NCBI GenBank assembly: GCA_027012915.1
Contig: JALUYN010000488.1
Location: 1-9,873 of the forward strand
Length of the DNA stretch: 9,873 nucleotides
Source of the DNA: Cellvibrionaceae bacterium
Lineage (GTDB): Bacteria > Pseudomonadota > Gammaproteobacteria > Pseudomonadales > Cellvibrionaceae
Reading direction: 5' to 3'
Shown: piece by piece, positions 1 to 7,701 of the stretch
Layout of the letters: the number at the start of each line of letters is the position of its first letter
Numbering within the stretch: the stretch's first letter is position 1
The notes under the pieces: model-generated
Seen by the model: only the letters and a program-made list of their open reading frames with translations
The model's database searches: none
What the model was told of the DNA's origin: nothing
Made by a program: the position numbers and the translations under genes

Positions 1-4
1 GGGA

Positions 5-946
5 TCAGGTTGGTGTGTGGCCATAGATTTCAGCCAGCACCTTGTCGGCTCCGAGAGCCAGCAGATCCTCGGCCAGTTCCCGGCCCAGACGTTCGCCTTC
101 GGCCCGTGGCGCGCGGCCTTCGACCCGGAAAATCTGGGTGCCATCAACTGCGCCCACCAGGCCCCGCAGCCAGATTGTATCGTCGTCTTCAAGAAGCGCG
201 TACGCCGCGATTGGCACCTGACAACCACCCTCCAGTCGACGGTTCAGAGCCCTTTCGGCAGTGACGCGATCCCAGGTGTCTTTGTGCTTCAGGGGTTCAA
301 GCATGGCTAGCAGATCCTGGTCATCGACCCGGCATTCAATGCCCAGGGCGCCCTGGCCGACCGCCGGCAGCGACAACGTGTCGGGCAGGCAGTAGCGGAT
401 GCGCTCGTGAAAGCCCAGGCGCTTGAGCCCGGAGCTGGCCAGTACAATCGCTTCGTATTCGCCGGCATCCAGCTTGGCCAGCCGGGTGTTGACGTTGCCC
501 CGCAGCACGCGAATTTCCAGGTCCGGGCGGTAGGCCCGCAGCTGGGCCTCCCGGCGCAGGCTCGCAGTGCCAACCACGGCGCCGTGGGGCAGGGCGTCAA
601 CGTTGTCATAGTGGTTGCTTACGAAGGCATCGGTCGGGTCTTCCCGCTCGCAGATCGCCACCAGCCCCAGTCCTTCCGGGAATTCCATGGGCACGTCTTT
701 CATGGAGTGGACGGCCAGGTCTGCGCGGCCGTCCAGCATGGCTTCTTCCAGTTCCTTGACGAACAGGCCCTTGCCGCCGATTTTGGCCAGAGGCACGTCC
801 AGGATCTTGTCACCCTGGGTCTTTATCTTGACCAGTTCCACGGTGATGTTGTCGTGCAGCCTTTCCAGCTCGGCCTTAATGAATTCCGCCTGCCACAGCG
901 CAAGGGCGCTGCTGCGGGTTGCAATGCGAAGGGTACGTTTGGACAT
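5..946 (-). CDS. hemC: Hydroxymethylbilane synthase (porphobilinogen deaminase)
   Basis: Cytoplasmic enzyme of tetrapyrrole synthesis that polymerises four porphobilinogen molecules into hydroxymethylbilane, using a covalently bound dipyrromethane cofactor. The 313-aa protein has the family's usual length and motifs: the N-terminal [13 protein letters not shown], the catalytic aspartate D84 in HSMKDVP, and the cofactor-binding C242 in GGCQVPI. With the ATG at 946 both residues fall on the numbers used for the E. coli enzyme, so I prefer it over the GTG three codons upstream (955). No strong Shine-Dalgarno is seen for either start. The TGA stop lies 4 bases from the window edge, where hemD would be expected next. 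It follows algR after 92 bases on the same strand, as in Pseudomonas; I could not identify a convincing promoter in that gap. The identification is secure. Confidence 0.97.
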   Translation of the reverse strand: MSKRTLRIATRSSALALWQAEFIKAELERLHDNITVELVKIKTQGDKILDVPLAKIGGKGLFVKELEEAMLDGRADLAVHSMKDVPMEFPEGLGLVAICEREDPTDAFVSNHYDNVDALPHGAVVGTASLRREAQLRAYRPDLEIRVLRGNVNTRLAKLDAGEYEAIVLASSGLKRLGFHERIRYCLPDTLSLPAVGQGALGIECRVDDQDLLAMLEPLKHKDTWDRVTAERALNRRLEGGCQVPIAAYALLEDDDTIWLRGLVGAVDGTQIFRVEGRAPRAEGERLGRELAEDLLALGADKVLAEIYGHTPT

Positions 947-1038
947 GACACTCACTGTCGGTTCGGAAAAATGTCCGCCAAGGTTACCTTGTAGCGGCAG
1001 AAAAGTCCCGCAGCTCCCGCCTCAGGCGCGCTGCTGAT

Positions 1039-1788
1039 TCAGCCCGGCTGATGTTCCTGAAGCCACTGGCGGACATTGCTGGCATGGCGGCGACTGACCG
1101 GCAGTTCGCCCCGGCCTTCCCTCAGGGCGACCAGATTGTGGCCATCCGGCGTCCGTCTCAGTGCCTGGATAAAGCGAACCCCCACCAGGGTGTTCCGGTG
1201 GATCCTGAGCAGGGTGCTCGGGTAGCTGTTTTCCAGTTCCTTCAGCGTGTAGTCACACACGGTTTCGCCCCGGGCGTGATGGATGGTGACGTATTTTTGA
1301 TCTGCCTCGCAGTAGAGGATTTCCGACAGATCGATCAGCTCGGTGCCGCGGTGCGTGCGCACCGCCAACTGTTCCTGGCTGTGGGCAGCCTGGCCGTTGA
1401 GTGCCTGCAACTGTACCCGGTTGACCCTGCCGGCCCGGGCCAGGGCCTCCGCCAAGGCCTCTTTGCGAACCGGTTTGAGCAGGTAGGCGATGGCCTGCAC
1501 GTCGAATGCCTGGATAGCGTAGTGGTCGTAGGCCGTGCAGAAGATCAGCGCCGGTGGATTGGCCAGCTGGCTAAGTCTGCTGGCGGCCTCCATGCCGTCC
1601 ATGCCCGGCATCCGGATATCCAGCAACAGTATGTCTGGCTCCAGTTCCGCCACCTGTTTCAAGCAACTGTCGCCGTCTGCAGCTTCGCCACAGACCCGAT
1701 ACCCCGGAACCGCCTCCACCAACCGGCGGATGCGTTCCCGGGCCAGGGGTTCGTCATCGGCGATCAGGACGCTGCGGGTATCAGTCAT
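1039..1788 (-). CDS. algR: LytTR-family response regulator AlgR
   Basis: Two-component response regulator of 249 aa. The receiver domain (about residues 5-120) shows the acidic pair D11/D12, the phosphoacceptor D57 in LLLDIRMPGMDG, T85, and K105 in LLKP. A linker leads to a LytTR DNA-binding domain (about 140-245) with RIHRNTLV near 195-202 and LPVSRRH near 229-235. In Pseudomonas, AlgR partners with the sensor AlgZ/FimS and controls alginate production, twitching motility and virulence; the regulon in this organism cannot be read from the window. It lies 29 bases downstream of algZ on the same strand, so the two are almost certainly co-transcribed. The ATG start has only a weak ribosome binding site. 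The name AlgR rests on the domain pair plus the algZ-algR-hemC order. Confidence 0.92.
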   Translation of the reverse strand: MTDTRSVLIADDEPLARERIRRLVEAVPGYRVCGEAADGDSCLKQVAELEPDILLLDIRMPGMDGMEAASRLSQLANPPALIFCTAYDHYAIQAFDVQAIAYLLKPVRKEALAEALARAGRVNRVQLQALNGQAAHSQEQLAVRTHRGTELIDLSEILYCEADQKYVTIHHARGETVCDYTLKELENSYPSTLLRIHRNTLVGVRFIQALRRTPDGHNLVALREGRGELPVSRRHASNVRQWLQEHQPG

Positions 1789-1817
1789 GTCTTGTCTCGG
1801 TTCCGTTGGTCAGGGGT

Positions 1818-2858
1818 TTATTGTTTTCGGGCTCTCTGCTCGCCGGCCTTCCGTCGCGGCAGTCGCAGGGTAACCGTGTACACATCGTGCTGGTGGCTGT
1901 GTTTGAGCACCGCCGGCTCACCGAAAAGCGCCCGTAGCCGTGACTGAATGTTGGCCAGCGCCATTCGGTTGCCGTCATGTTGCTGCTTATTCTGGTCCGG
2001 CTTTGGATTCTGTACCAGCAGGTAGACAAATTCGCCTTTGGCCTGGGCTTCAATCCTGACGGTGCCACCGTCCGGGCGCGGCTGGATACCATGGTAGATG
2101 GCGTTTTCCACCAATGGCTGCAGTGTGAGCGGGGGAATGGCCTGGTGCTCCAGGCCTTCTTCAATCTGCCATTCCAGTTTCAGGCGGTCGCCCAGGCGCA
2201 GTGCTTCGATGGCCAGGTAACGCTGGCACAAAGCCAGTTCCCTCGATAGCGGAATCAGCTGGTCGCCGGTGCGAAGGCTGGCGCGAAACAGTTCCGAAAG
2301 ATCCAGAACGGCTTCTTCGGCCCGTTCCGGATTGATGGCAATCAGGCTGGCAATGGTGTTCATGCTGTTGAACAGGAAGTGTGGCTGAATGCGGGCCTGC
2401 AGTGATGCCAGATGCGCCTGCATTTCCGCTTCACGCTGCTGTTGCCACTGGTGCTGCAGGTAAAAATAGCGCAGCACCATGAGCACGATCAGCAACGCCA
2501 GCAGCATCTTCTTGGCCACGCCCTGCCAGACAGCCACGCCGTCCTGGGGGTGCAGGACGCTGTCTGCAAACAGGCTGAAGGCGAGCACATCCAGCAGCAC
2601 AATGGCGACGATGGTGGTTGTCGCACCGGAGACGGACATCCGTGCAAGCCGGGTGCGCAAAAGGCAGATCAGGGCGGCACTGGTGAGGGTGGTCCACTGC
2701 ACGAACAGCGACAACAGCCCGAAGTAATTCCAGTCGATCCAGCCCCGCTCCGCCTGCACGATGGCGAGCACCAGAACCAGCAGTTCACTGGTGACCAGCA
2801 ACAGGAACACGGCCCGTACCCGGCACAGGTCCGGAACGAAGAACTCGCTCTCTGTCAC
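1818..2858 (-). CDS. algZ: Membrane sensor histidine kinase AlgZ/FimS (LytS-like, His_kinase family)
   Basis: Inner-membrane sensor of 346 aa and likely kinase partner of AlgR. Four hydrophobic segments (about residues 16-36, 44-67, 82-101 and 117-134) form the N-terminal half, with no large periplasmic domain. The LytS/YehU-type phosphoacceptor box follows, with H160 in QARIQPHFLFNSMNTIASL. An N-box with N252 (PLVENAIYHG) and a short ATPase module end the protein. The usual glycine-rich box is poorly conserved (QNPKPDQNK, then MALANIQSRL), as expected of this kinase group. The start is a GTG at 2858, with the candidate Shine-Dalgarno GGGGA about 9 bases upstream inside a small hairpin. The native upstream region to about 2977 looks intact despite the element beyond it. 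The rightmost gene of the host block on this strand. Confidence 0.9.
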   Translation of the reverse strand: MTESEFFVPDLCRVRAVFLLLVTSELLVLVLAIVQAERGWIDWNYFGLLSLFVQWTTLTSAALICLLRTRLARMSVSGATTTIVAIVLLDVLAFSLFADSVLHPQDGVAVWQGVAKKMLLALLIVLMVLRYFYLQHQWQQQREAEMQAHLASLQARIQPHFLFNSMNTIASLIAINPERAEEAVLDLSELFRASLRTGDQLIPLSRELALCQRYLAIEALRLGDRLKLEWQIEEGLEHQAIPPLTLQPLVENAIYHGIQPRPDGGTVRIEAQAKGEFVYLLVQNPKPDQNKQQHDGNRMALANIQSRLRALFGEPAVLKHSHQHDVYTVTLRLPRRKAGEQRARKQ

Positions 2859-2866
2859 ACCTTTGT

Positions 2867-2879
2867 CCCCGTTACGGGG
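2867..2879 (-). promoter_or_regulatory. Small hairpin over the algZ ribosome binding site
   Basis: The algZ leader contains a palindrome that folds as a CCCCG/CGGGG stem with a three-base loop, ending 8 bases before the GTG start. The only purine-rich Shine-Dalgarno candidate (GGGGA) is in its 3' arm, so the stem would hide the binding site. The palindrome is seen directly; a role in limiting AlgZ translation is inference. Confidence 0.35.
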
Positions 2880-2902
2880 TGTCTCCTTTACCCGGGTCAG
2901 AA

Positions 2903-2911
2903 TGGTATACT
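2903..2911 (+). promoter_or_regulatory. Extended -10 promoter of the divergent gene
   Basis: TG, one base, then TATACT forms an extended -10 element reading away from algZ. No good -35 is found at 16-18 bases upstream, which is tolerated by extended -10 promoters. It would drive the gene whose ATG is at 2978, probably argH. It now points into the integrated element and could add transcription to its recombinase operon. Confidence 0.45.
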
Positions 2912-2977
2912 CCCGCCACGTTCAATGTACCCAGCTCCCGCCAGATGATGCCGGGCTGTCAGCAGGAAAGATAGACC

Positions 2978-3022
2978 ATGTTTTGTCCCACAGAAAATGT
3001 AACCCTCCTGTTGCAGTCTTAA
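2978..3022 (+). pseudogene. Interrupted 5' end of the divergent host gene (probably argH)
   Basis: AGGAAAG (2964-2970) precedes an ATG at 2978, which looks like a genuine gene start in host-like sequence. The frame continues for only 14 codons to a TAA, and from the ATG onward the sequence is AT-richer and leads into the recombinase operon. I read this as the native start codon separated from its gene by the insertion. In Pseudomonas and related genera the gene divergent from algZ is argH (argininosuccinate lyase), hence the suggested identity. No argH coding sequence is visible here, so the assignment rests on gene-order knowledge only. Confidence 0.35.
2981..2997. other. Candidate left attachment (core recombination) dyad
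   Basis: TTTTGTCCCACAGAAAA is an imperfect dyad at the inferred host-element junction: TTTT and AAAA arms plus one inner pair around a short central spacer. Tyrosine recombinases act at paired inverted binding sites around a spacer of about 6-8 bases, and SE ends are reported to carry such short imperfect inverted repeats. The arms are short and AT-rich, so this is only a candidate without the right end for comparison. Confidence 0.25.
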
Positions 3023-3038
3023 ACCACTCCTTTATACT
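3011..3038 (+). promoter_or_regulatory. Sigma-70 promoter of the recombinase operon
   Basis: TTGCAG (3011-3016) and TATACT (3033-3038) are separated by 16 bases, giving a reasonable -35/-10 pair. Transcription would start near 3045, about 25 bases before the GTG of the first recombinase gene. The -10 overlaps the LexA box. Confidence 0.65.
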
Positions 3039-3054
3039 GAATAAAAATACAGTA
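3035..3054. promoter_or_regulatory. LexA (SOS) box over the recombinase promoter
   Basis: TACTGAATAAAAATACAGTA has the CTG-N10-CAG core of the gammaproteobacterial LexA operator and agrees with the E. coli consensus TACTGTATATATATACAGTA at 17 of 20 positions. It overlaps the -10 hexamer and covers the expected transcription start, the usual place for repression. This predicts that the recombinase operon is held off by LexA and released after DNA damage. The motif is seen directly; the regulation is inferred. Confidence 0.8.
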
Positions 3055-3068
3055 TTGGAGGTCCGAGG

Positions 3069-4208
3069 GTGGAATTCCTTCTTGCTACGCCAGAGTTTGA
3101 AATCAGGGGTCATTCCTATGAAGGGTTCCCGATTCTTCTCAAAGCCAATCATGATGTGTTTGTCGAAGGAATGGAATTTCTCGTTCATCACTGCTTAAAA
3201 CGTGGAAGTGTGCAAAGCCGACGCAGTTGGGAAACGTTTGGGAGAGATCTGTGTGATTATTTCGAATTCATTGAAGCCAATGGATTTGATTGGAAAGAGC
3301 TTGATCACCGGAATCACGAAACTTTGTTAGCCCTTTATCGGGACGTTTCTTTTGATCGATTTAACCTCAGCGCCTCCACGGTAAACCGACGACTTCACCT
3401 GGTGATCAAGTTTTATCAGTTTGCCCTCAAACAAGGTTGGGTAAGAACGTTGCCGTATGACCTTGAAACGGTGAGAGTCAGACAGGCAAAGGGTTTCCTG
3501 GCACACACAGACACGTCCGGGGGGTATGCCGTAAAGCCTGATGTGCTGCTGAAAACCACGCCAACCAAGATCAAAGTCCTCAACAAAGAGCAGATCGATG
3601 AGTTGCTCAAACGCATCGAAAACAAGACGCTTCGGTTAATCGTTCGGTTGGCGTTGCTGACGGGTTTACGTAAAGAAGAACTGCTGACAATTCCAGTTCA
3701 CTACATATCTGCACCCCAGTCGATCTCGGCTCGAAGCCATGTGGTGGTTGAGCTTGATCCCCAAGAGATGAGCACCAAGGGGGACAAGCCACGGACGATC
3801 CATGTGCCGGTTTCCTTGATGGCGGATCTCTGGGATTACGTGATCCACGAACGTCATGAGGCGATTAGACAGCACGGGACAGACCCGAAAACCCTCTTTG
3901 TGACCGCCAAGGGCAAGTCCTGGAGCATTCGAAGCTCGCTCAACAATTCACTGAACCGATTGGCGTTGTCGTTCGCCTGTCATCCCCACATCCTGCGCCA
4001 TACCTACGCGACGCACACTCTGAAATCGTTGATGTCCCGAAAGAGCACGACTTTCAATCCCTTGATCTACGTTCGAGATCGCCTCGGCCACAGCAGCATT
4101 ACGACCACGGAAAAATACCTGCATTTCCTCGACGACATCGAAGACGACCTGCGCACCAGTTATCAGGAAGAAATTGAGGAAACCGCGAGGGAGGCGGCCT
4201 GCGCATGA
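3069..4208 (+). CDS. intA: Tyrosine recombinase, first of the trio (IntA / TnpA-like)
   Basis: Site-specific DNA recombinase of 379 aa. The N-terminal half (about 20-130) fits a SAM-like core-binding domain, and the C-terminal half is a complete catalytic domain: R201 in LTGLRKEEL, K237 in STKGDK, H307 and R310 in HPHILRH, H341 in LGHSSITTTEKY, and the nucleophile Y350. The start is a GTG at 3069, chosen because GGAGG (3057-3061) lies 7 bases upstream and the promoter with its LexA box is just before it. Its stop overlaps the next gene by ATGA, indicating translational coupling. Length and position match Tn554 TnpA and the SE gene intA. It is expected to cut and join DNA at the element ends and the target. 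Recombinase function is secure; the family name is recognition from architecture. Confidence 0.9.
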   Translation: MEFLLATPEFEIRGHSYEGFPILLKANHDVFVEGMEFLVHHCLKRGSVQSRRSWETFGRDLCDYFEFIEANGFDWKELDHRNHETLLALYRDVSFDRFNLSASTVNRRLHLVIKFYQFALKQGWVRTLPYDLETVRVRQAKGFLAHTDTSGGYAVKPDVLLKTTPTKIKVLNKEQIDELLKRIENKTLRLIVRLALLTGLRKEELLTIPVHYISAPQSISARSHVVVELDPQEMSTKGDKPRTIHVPVSLMADLWDYVIHERHEAIRQHGTDPKTLFVTAKGKSWSIRSSLNNSLNRLALSFACHPHILRHTYATHTLKSLMSRKSTTFNPLIYVRDRLGHSSITTTEKYLHFLDDIEDDLRTSYQEEIEETAREAACA

Positions 4209-5851
4209 AAAAGGATTTCACGTTAGAGGGACATGAGAGTGGTGTTCAGGAGGCTGGCGAAACTGCGACCGAGGCGACAACCACCACCATAAATCAAACG
4301 CGACTCTCAAAACCGGCAAACACCGTGGTCGCTTTCCCGGAAAATCCCACTACCATAAGAACCGCTGATTTCGGGCAGTTTTACGGTCAGGGATATGACG
4401 ACATTACGGCGGCCTGCCAACGCACAATCGAAAAGTTAATCGCTGAGAGTGTCAAAACGAAGGGGAAATCCCTGAGCTTGAGTACGATTGTGAAATACTG
4501 GAATTCTGGCTTTCGCTATTTTGCGCCGTTCCTATCGCTGCTTCACACGGCCAGTGGCGAACGCTTAAGAATGGCGGATCTCAACGCCGACAGCATCAAA
4601 CAATACCTCCAGTACCTGAGAAACGAGCCCGTTGAATACGTTTCGCAGAAAAGCTATTTCGCTAATACCAAAGCTCTGCTCGGAGCCTGTCATCGGTTCG
4701 GTTTCTGGCCAGAAGCGGACATCAAAGCGGTCTGGCCTGCTAATCCGTTCCCGAATTCCAACAAGCGAGTAAAGGGTCAGAAGGCGCTCAGCAAGAATGA
4801 AAAGCGCTTTATGGTTAAAGCGATGCGCAAAGACATGGAGCGCATTGTGTCCCACTCGGAGCCGCTAAGCAGCTATGATTTGACCGTCTGCGTCCTGTCC
4901 ATTTCGCTGTCTACCGGAATGAACCTTACGCCCATTCTGGAGCTGACCACAGACTGCGTGCAGCCTCACCCGCTCAAATCCAACCTGCGGCTGCTAGTGA
5001 GCTTTAAACGTCGAGGTAACGCCACGCAAGTTGTCGCACTGAGAAAGTCTGAGGAAGTGTCTGAGATGGCCAGTATCCATCTCTATGCCGCTGATGCTAT
5101 TGATCTGATCGTTACGAGGAACGCCACGACACGCGCCCAGCTCGATGACCCAAATCGGCTGCTGGTCTTCAAGCGAACTCGTGGCAAGTACGTGGACAAA
5201 CCATGTCGACTTACGAGCTCCGCATTGAATTACAGCATCAAAGCGTTCGTTGACCAGCATCAGCTTCAAACGGACGATGGCAAGCCGCTCGCATTGAATG
5301 TCAGCAGGCTGCGTCAGACGCTGCTGAACCGCATTTGGGAAATGTCGGGCCAAGACCCTCTGATGACGGCCAGAACAGGACGGCATGCCGTGGAAACTGG
5401 CAATGCCCACTACTGGGAGGCACCACCGGAAGCGGAAACCAACATGCGTTTTTTGGGCGAGGCCCGAGTGGAAGAATTGCTCAGCACGCCGACGATCATT
5501 GCCAGTGATCGAACCCCCGTCGCGTCCTGTGAGAATGTTCGCCGAGGGCACCGCGCCCCGAAAGACGGAGAGCCCTGTCAAGACTACTTGGGCTGCTTCC
5601 GATGCAAGAGCTTTGTGGTGACTGGCGATGACCTTTATCGCCTGTTCAGCTTCTACTGGGCAGCCCTGCGCAATTACGACACTTTTGGTGGCAAGCGCTG
5701 GGCCAAATACCTCAAGCAAGTCGTTCGACTTATCGACGAAGAGATTGCGCCACACTTTGATGCAATCCTTGTGAGCAAACAGCGGGAGAGGGCCAAACAC
5801 CAGCCGCATCCGTTCTGGCGGGACCTGAGCATGGCGAGAATGGCGATATGA
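4205..5851 (+). CDS. tfp: Tyrosine-recombinase-fold protein, second of the trio (Tfp-like)
   Basis: Protein of 548 aa with recombinase-like organisation but a degraded active site. Where Arg I is expected the sequence reads STGMNLTPILEL (N240 near the Arg position); a lysine is present (K268 in SFKRRG); the HxxR box reads NVSRLRQT, with S367 in place of the histidine but R370 kept; TGRHAVETGNAHY supplies H394 and a possible Y403. A C-terminal cysteine group (C442, C458, C464, C467) may bind a metal. SE elements contain a middle protein called Tfp (tyrosine recombinase fold protein) with similar losses, so a structural rather than catalytic role in the recombination complex is likely. ATGA overlaps at both ends couple it to its neighbours. 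The first 50 residues are Thr/Ala-rich and probably disordered. Confidence 0.75.
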   Translation: MKKDFTLEGHESGVQEAGETATEATTTTINQTRLSKPANTVVAFPENPTTIRTADFGQFYGQGYDDITAACQRTIEKLIAESVKTKGKSLSLSTIVKYWNSGFRYFAPFLSLLHTASGERLRMADLNADSIKQYLQYLRNEPVEYVSQKSYFANTKALLGACHRFGFWPEADIKAVWPANPFPNSNKRVKGQKALSKNEKRFMVKAMRKDMERIVSHSEPLSSYDLTVCVLSISLSTGMNLTPILELTTDCVQPHPLKSNLRLLVSFKRRGNATQVVALRKSEEVSEMASIHLYAADAIDLIVTRNATTRAQLDDPNRLLVFKRTRGKYVDKPCRLTSSALNYSIKAFVDQHQLQTDDGKPLALNVSRLRQTLLNRIWEMSGQDPLMTARTGRHAVETGNAHYWEAPPEAETNMRFLGEARVEELLSTPTIIASDRTPVASCENVRRGHRAPKDGEPCQDYLGCFRCKSFVVTGDDLYRLFSFYWAALRNYDTFGGKRWAKYLKQVVRLIDEEIAPHFDAILVSKQRERAKHQPHPFWRDLSMARMAI

Positions 5852-7701
5852 TCGAGATTACCGGCGCAGAGGTACTGGCCGACCGTGAACGTCTGCTACG
5901 GGCTCTGCCCCGTAGTGAAGGACTCCACGGCATTATCACCACGGATCGAGCCGACAAGGTGCTGTACGTGCTCTCCCGGTACCAGGACCCCGAGTGGTGG
6001 TTGCCCAAATCTAACAGCCCCGACTCCGTCAGGGACAACGCTCGAAAACTGAATTTTACTCGGATCACCGGCGAGAAACTGCGATGCGAAGCAAAGATCG
6101 CCGTGGCACGCAAAATCTGGGGGGAGGGGGCGCTGAGTAATAGCTCGATCAAGAATTTTTTCGAAGACTTGGCTTGTTGGCTTAACTGGTTACACGATCA
6201 GGGCATCAACACTCAGGTGAAGGTCACTCCCCTGGTAGCTGCGCGCTATGTGCAATACGTCAACAGCCTTACTTCTTCGACGAGGCCAGGGAAGCTGTTG
6301 GCCAGCCAGACGAAGTTGCATAAGTTATCGGCTGTCGAACAATGCTGGCAATTCCTGCGAGATACGCTTTGCGGTTTTGATCATCCCTGGCCTGAAAGCT
6401 CTGCCTATGCGCTGGCCGGACATAAGAAATCAAACAAGGCTAAGACCGATATCATTCCCGATTATATTCTTCGACAGCTGTTCCAGCACGCTGAATCTCT
6501 GCTCAATCGAGCCGACGAATTGTTGCAGCACCGGGACACCCTAGCCTGCTTTCAGTCGCGCTCGAAAAATCATTGCGATCAATGGGAAGATCAGGTCGAA
6601 TTTTTGAAAACCCGAGGCTGGGATCTGGGACTAAGGGTACTGGGCAAAACGCTGCGCGACTTGCGTGACGGCTGCTTCGTGATCATTCTGGCCACGACCG
6701 GCATACGAGCCCATGAACTCGGCAATATCCGTCGAGGCGAGTGGTACAGTGAGATACGGGATGGTGAGCGGTTCTACTTCCTCGGCTCACGATCTGATAA
6801 AACCCATGCGGGAAAGACCTCATGGCTGTGTCCCGAAATCGCGATTCAGGCGGTCAAGGTACTGGAGCGGCTTTCGGAGCCCTTGCAGGATGAGCTTGAG
6901 CAGGTTTTGCAAAAGGCCAAAGCAGCGGGAGATCTCAAGGAAGTTACGCGCCTCCAGCATTGCTCTGGCTGCATTGGGCTCACTAAAGTGCCGGGTAAGA
7001 GAAACAGCATCCACCTGCTCAGTGGCATTGCTCTGTATAGAAGGCTCGGGAAGTTTACGAAGGACCTCGGGATAGATTGGGAACTTGCTTCCCATCAGTT
7101 CCGGCGCACGTTTGCTAACTATGTGGTCCATCACAAGCTGGGCGATCTTCGCTATTTAAGGGATCACTTCAAGCATTGGAGCTTGGATATGACCATCCTG
7201 TACGCAATGAACGAGGCCCAGGATCTTGAGCTCTACGACGAAATCTACGCTGCTTTTGACGGCAAGCGCCAGGCCATTGTCGGTCACTGGTTGGAGCCTG
7301 ATACGCCGCTTTCAGGTGGCATGGCCGGCCATATTCGCCAAATGCGAAGCCGCTCGGAAGAAGTGCGTACCTACAAAGATCGGAAAGAGATGATTGAGGC
7401 CATCAGCGAACTGGTTTACCTGCGGTCCACCGGCATTGCCTGGTGTACCAATGATACCGGCGTGGACTGTGCGGGTGGCCAATGCGAAGGCTGTGACCAC
7501 GGCTGTATTGACGATACCCACAAGCCGTTCTGGGAAGGGCTGTACTTACAACAGATTGAGCTTCGGCAGATCGATGACCTGGACGACTCGGGATCAAAGA
7601 CGGTCGAGCGCACCATGGAACGCTGCGAGAGGGTGTTGACCGATCTCGGTGTAGACATCAATCGCCTCAAGGAGCAAGTGATCGATGTCGAAGCCATCTG
7701 A
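5848..7701 (+). CDS. intB: Tyrosine recombinase, third of the trio (IntB / TnpB-like)
   Basis: Large site-specific recombinase of 617 aa, close in size to Tn554 TnpB. A long N-terminal part (about 1-255) contains the presumed core-binding domain. The catalytic domain shows R287 in TTGIRAHEL, K318 in SRSDKTH, H416 and R419 in SHQFRRTF, H443 in FKHWS at the usual LGH position, and the nucleophile Y452, so the catalytic set is complete. After the catalytic domain comes a cysteine cluster (C533, C541, C546, C549, C553) with zinc-finger-like spacing, then a short helical tail. It starts within the stop of the previous gene (ATGA) and overlaps the next gene by 17 bases. It probably acts with IntA in excision and integration; which strand exchange each performs cannot be told from sequence. 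Confidence 0.88.
   Translation: MIEITGAEVLADRERLLRALPRSEGLHGIITTDRADKVLYVLSRYQDPEWWLPKSNSPDSVRDNARKLNFTRITGEKLRCEAKIAVARKIWGEGALSNSSIKNFFEDLACWLNWLHDQGINTQVKVTPLVAARYVQYVNSLTSSTRPGKLLASQTKLHKLSAVEQCWQFLRDTLCGFDHPWPESSAYALAGHKKSNKAKTDIIPDYILRQLFQHAESLLNRADELLQHRDTLACFQSRSKNHCDQWEDQVEFLKTRGWDLGLRVLGKTLRDLRDGCFVIILATTGIRAHELGNIRRGEWYSEIRDGERFYFLGSRSDKTHAGKTSWLCPEIAIQAVKVLERLSEPLQDELEQVLQKAKAAGDLKEVTRLQHCSGCIGLTKVPGKRNSIHLLSGIALYRRLGKFTKDLGIDWELASHQFRRTFANYVVHHKLGDLRYLRDHFKHWSLDMTILYAMNEAQDLELYDEIYAAFDGKRQAIVGHWLEPDTPLSGGMAGHIRQMRSRSEEVRTYKDRKEMIEAISELVYLRSTGIAWCTNDTGVDCAGGQCEGCDHGCIDDTHKPFWEGLYLQQIELRQIDDLDDSGSKTVERTMERCERVLTDLGVDINRLKEQVIDVEAI

Noticed and set aside
947..955. GTG start of hemC three codons upstream
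   Set aside because: The ATG at 946 gives the standard N-terminus and puts D84 and C242 on the E. coli numbers; the upstream start has no better ribosome binding site.
17..2948. Several long plus-strand open frames opposite hemC, algR and algZ
   Set aside because: They lie antisense to well-recognised genes, have no family features, and arise from the high GC content of the host block.
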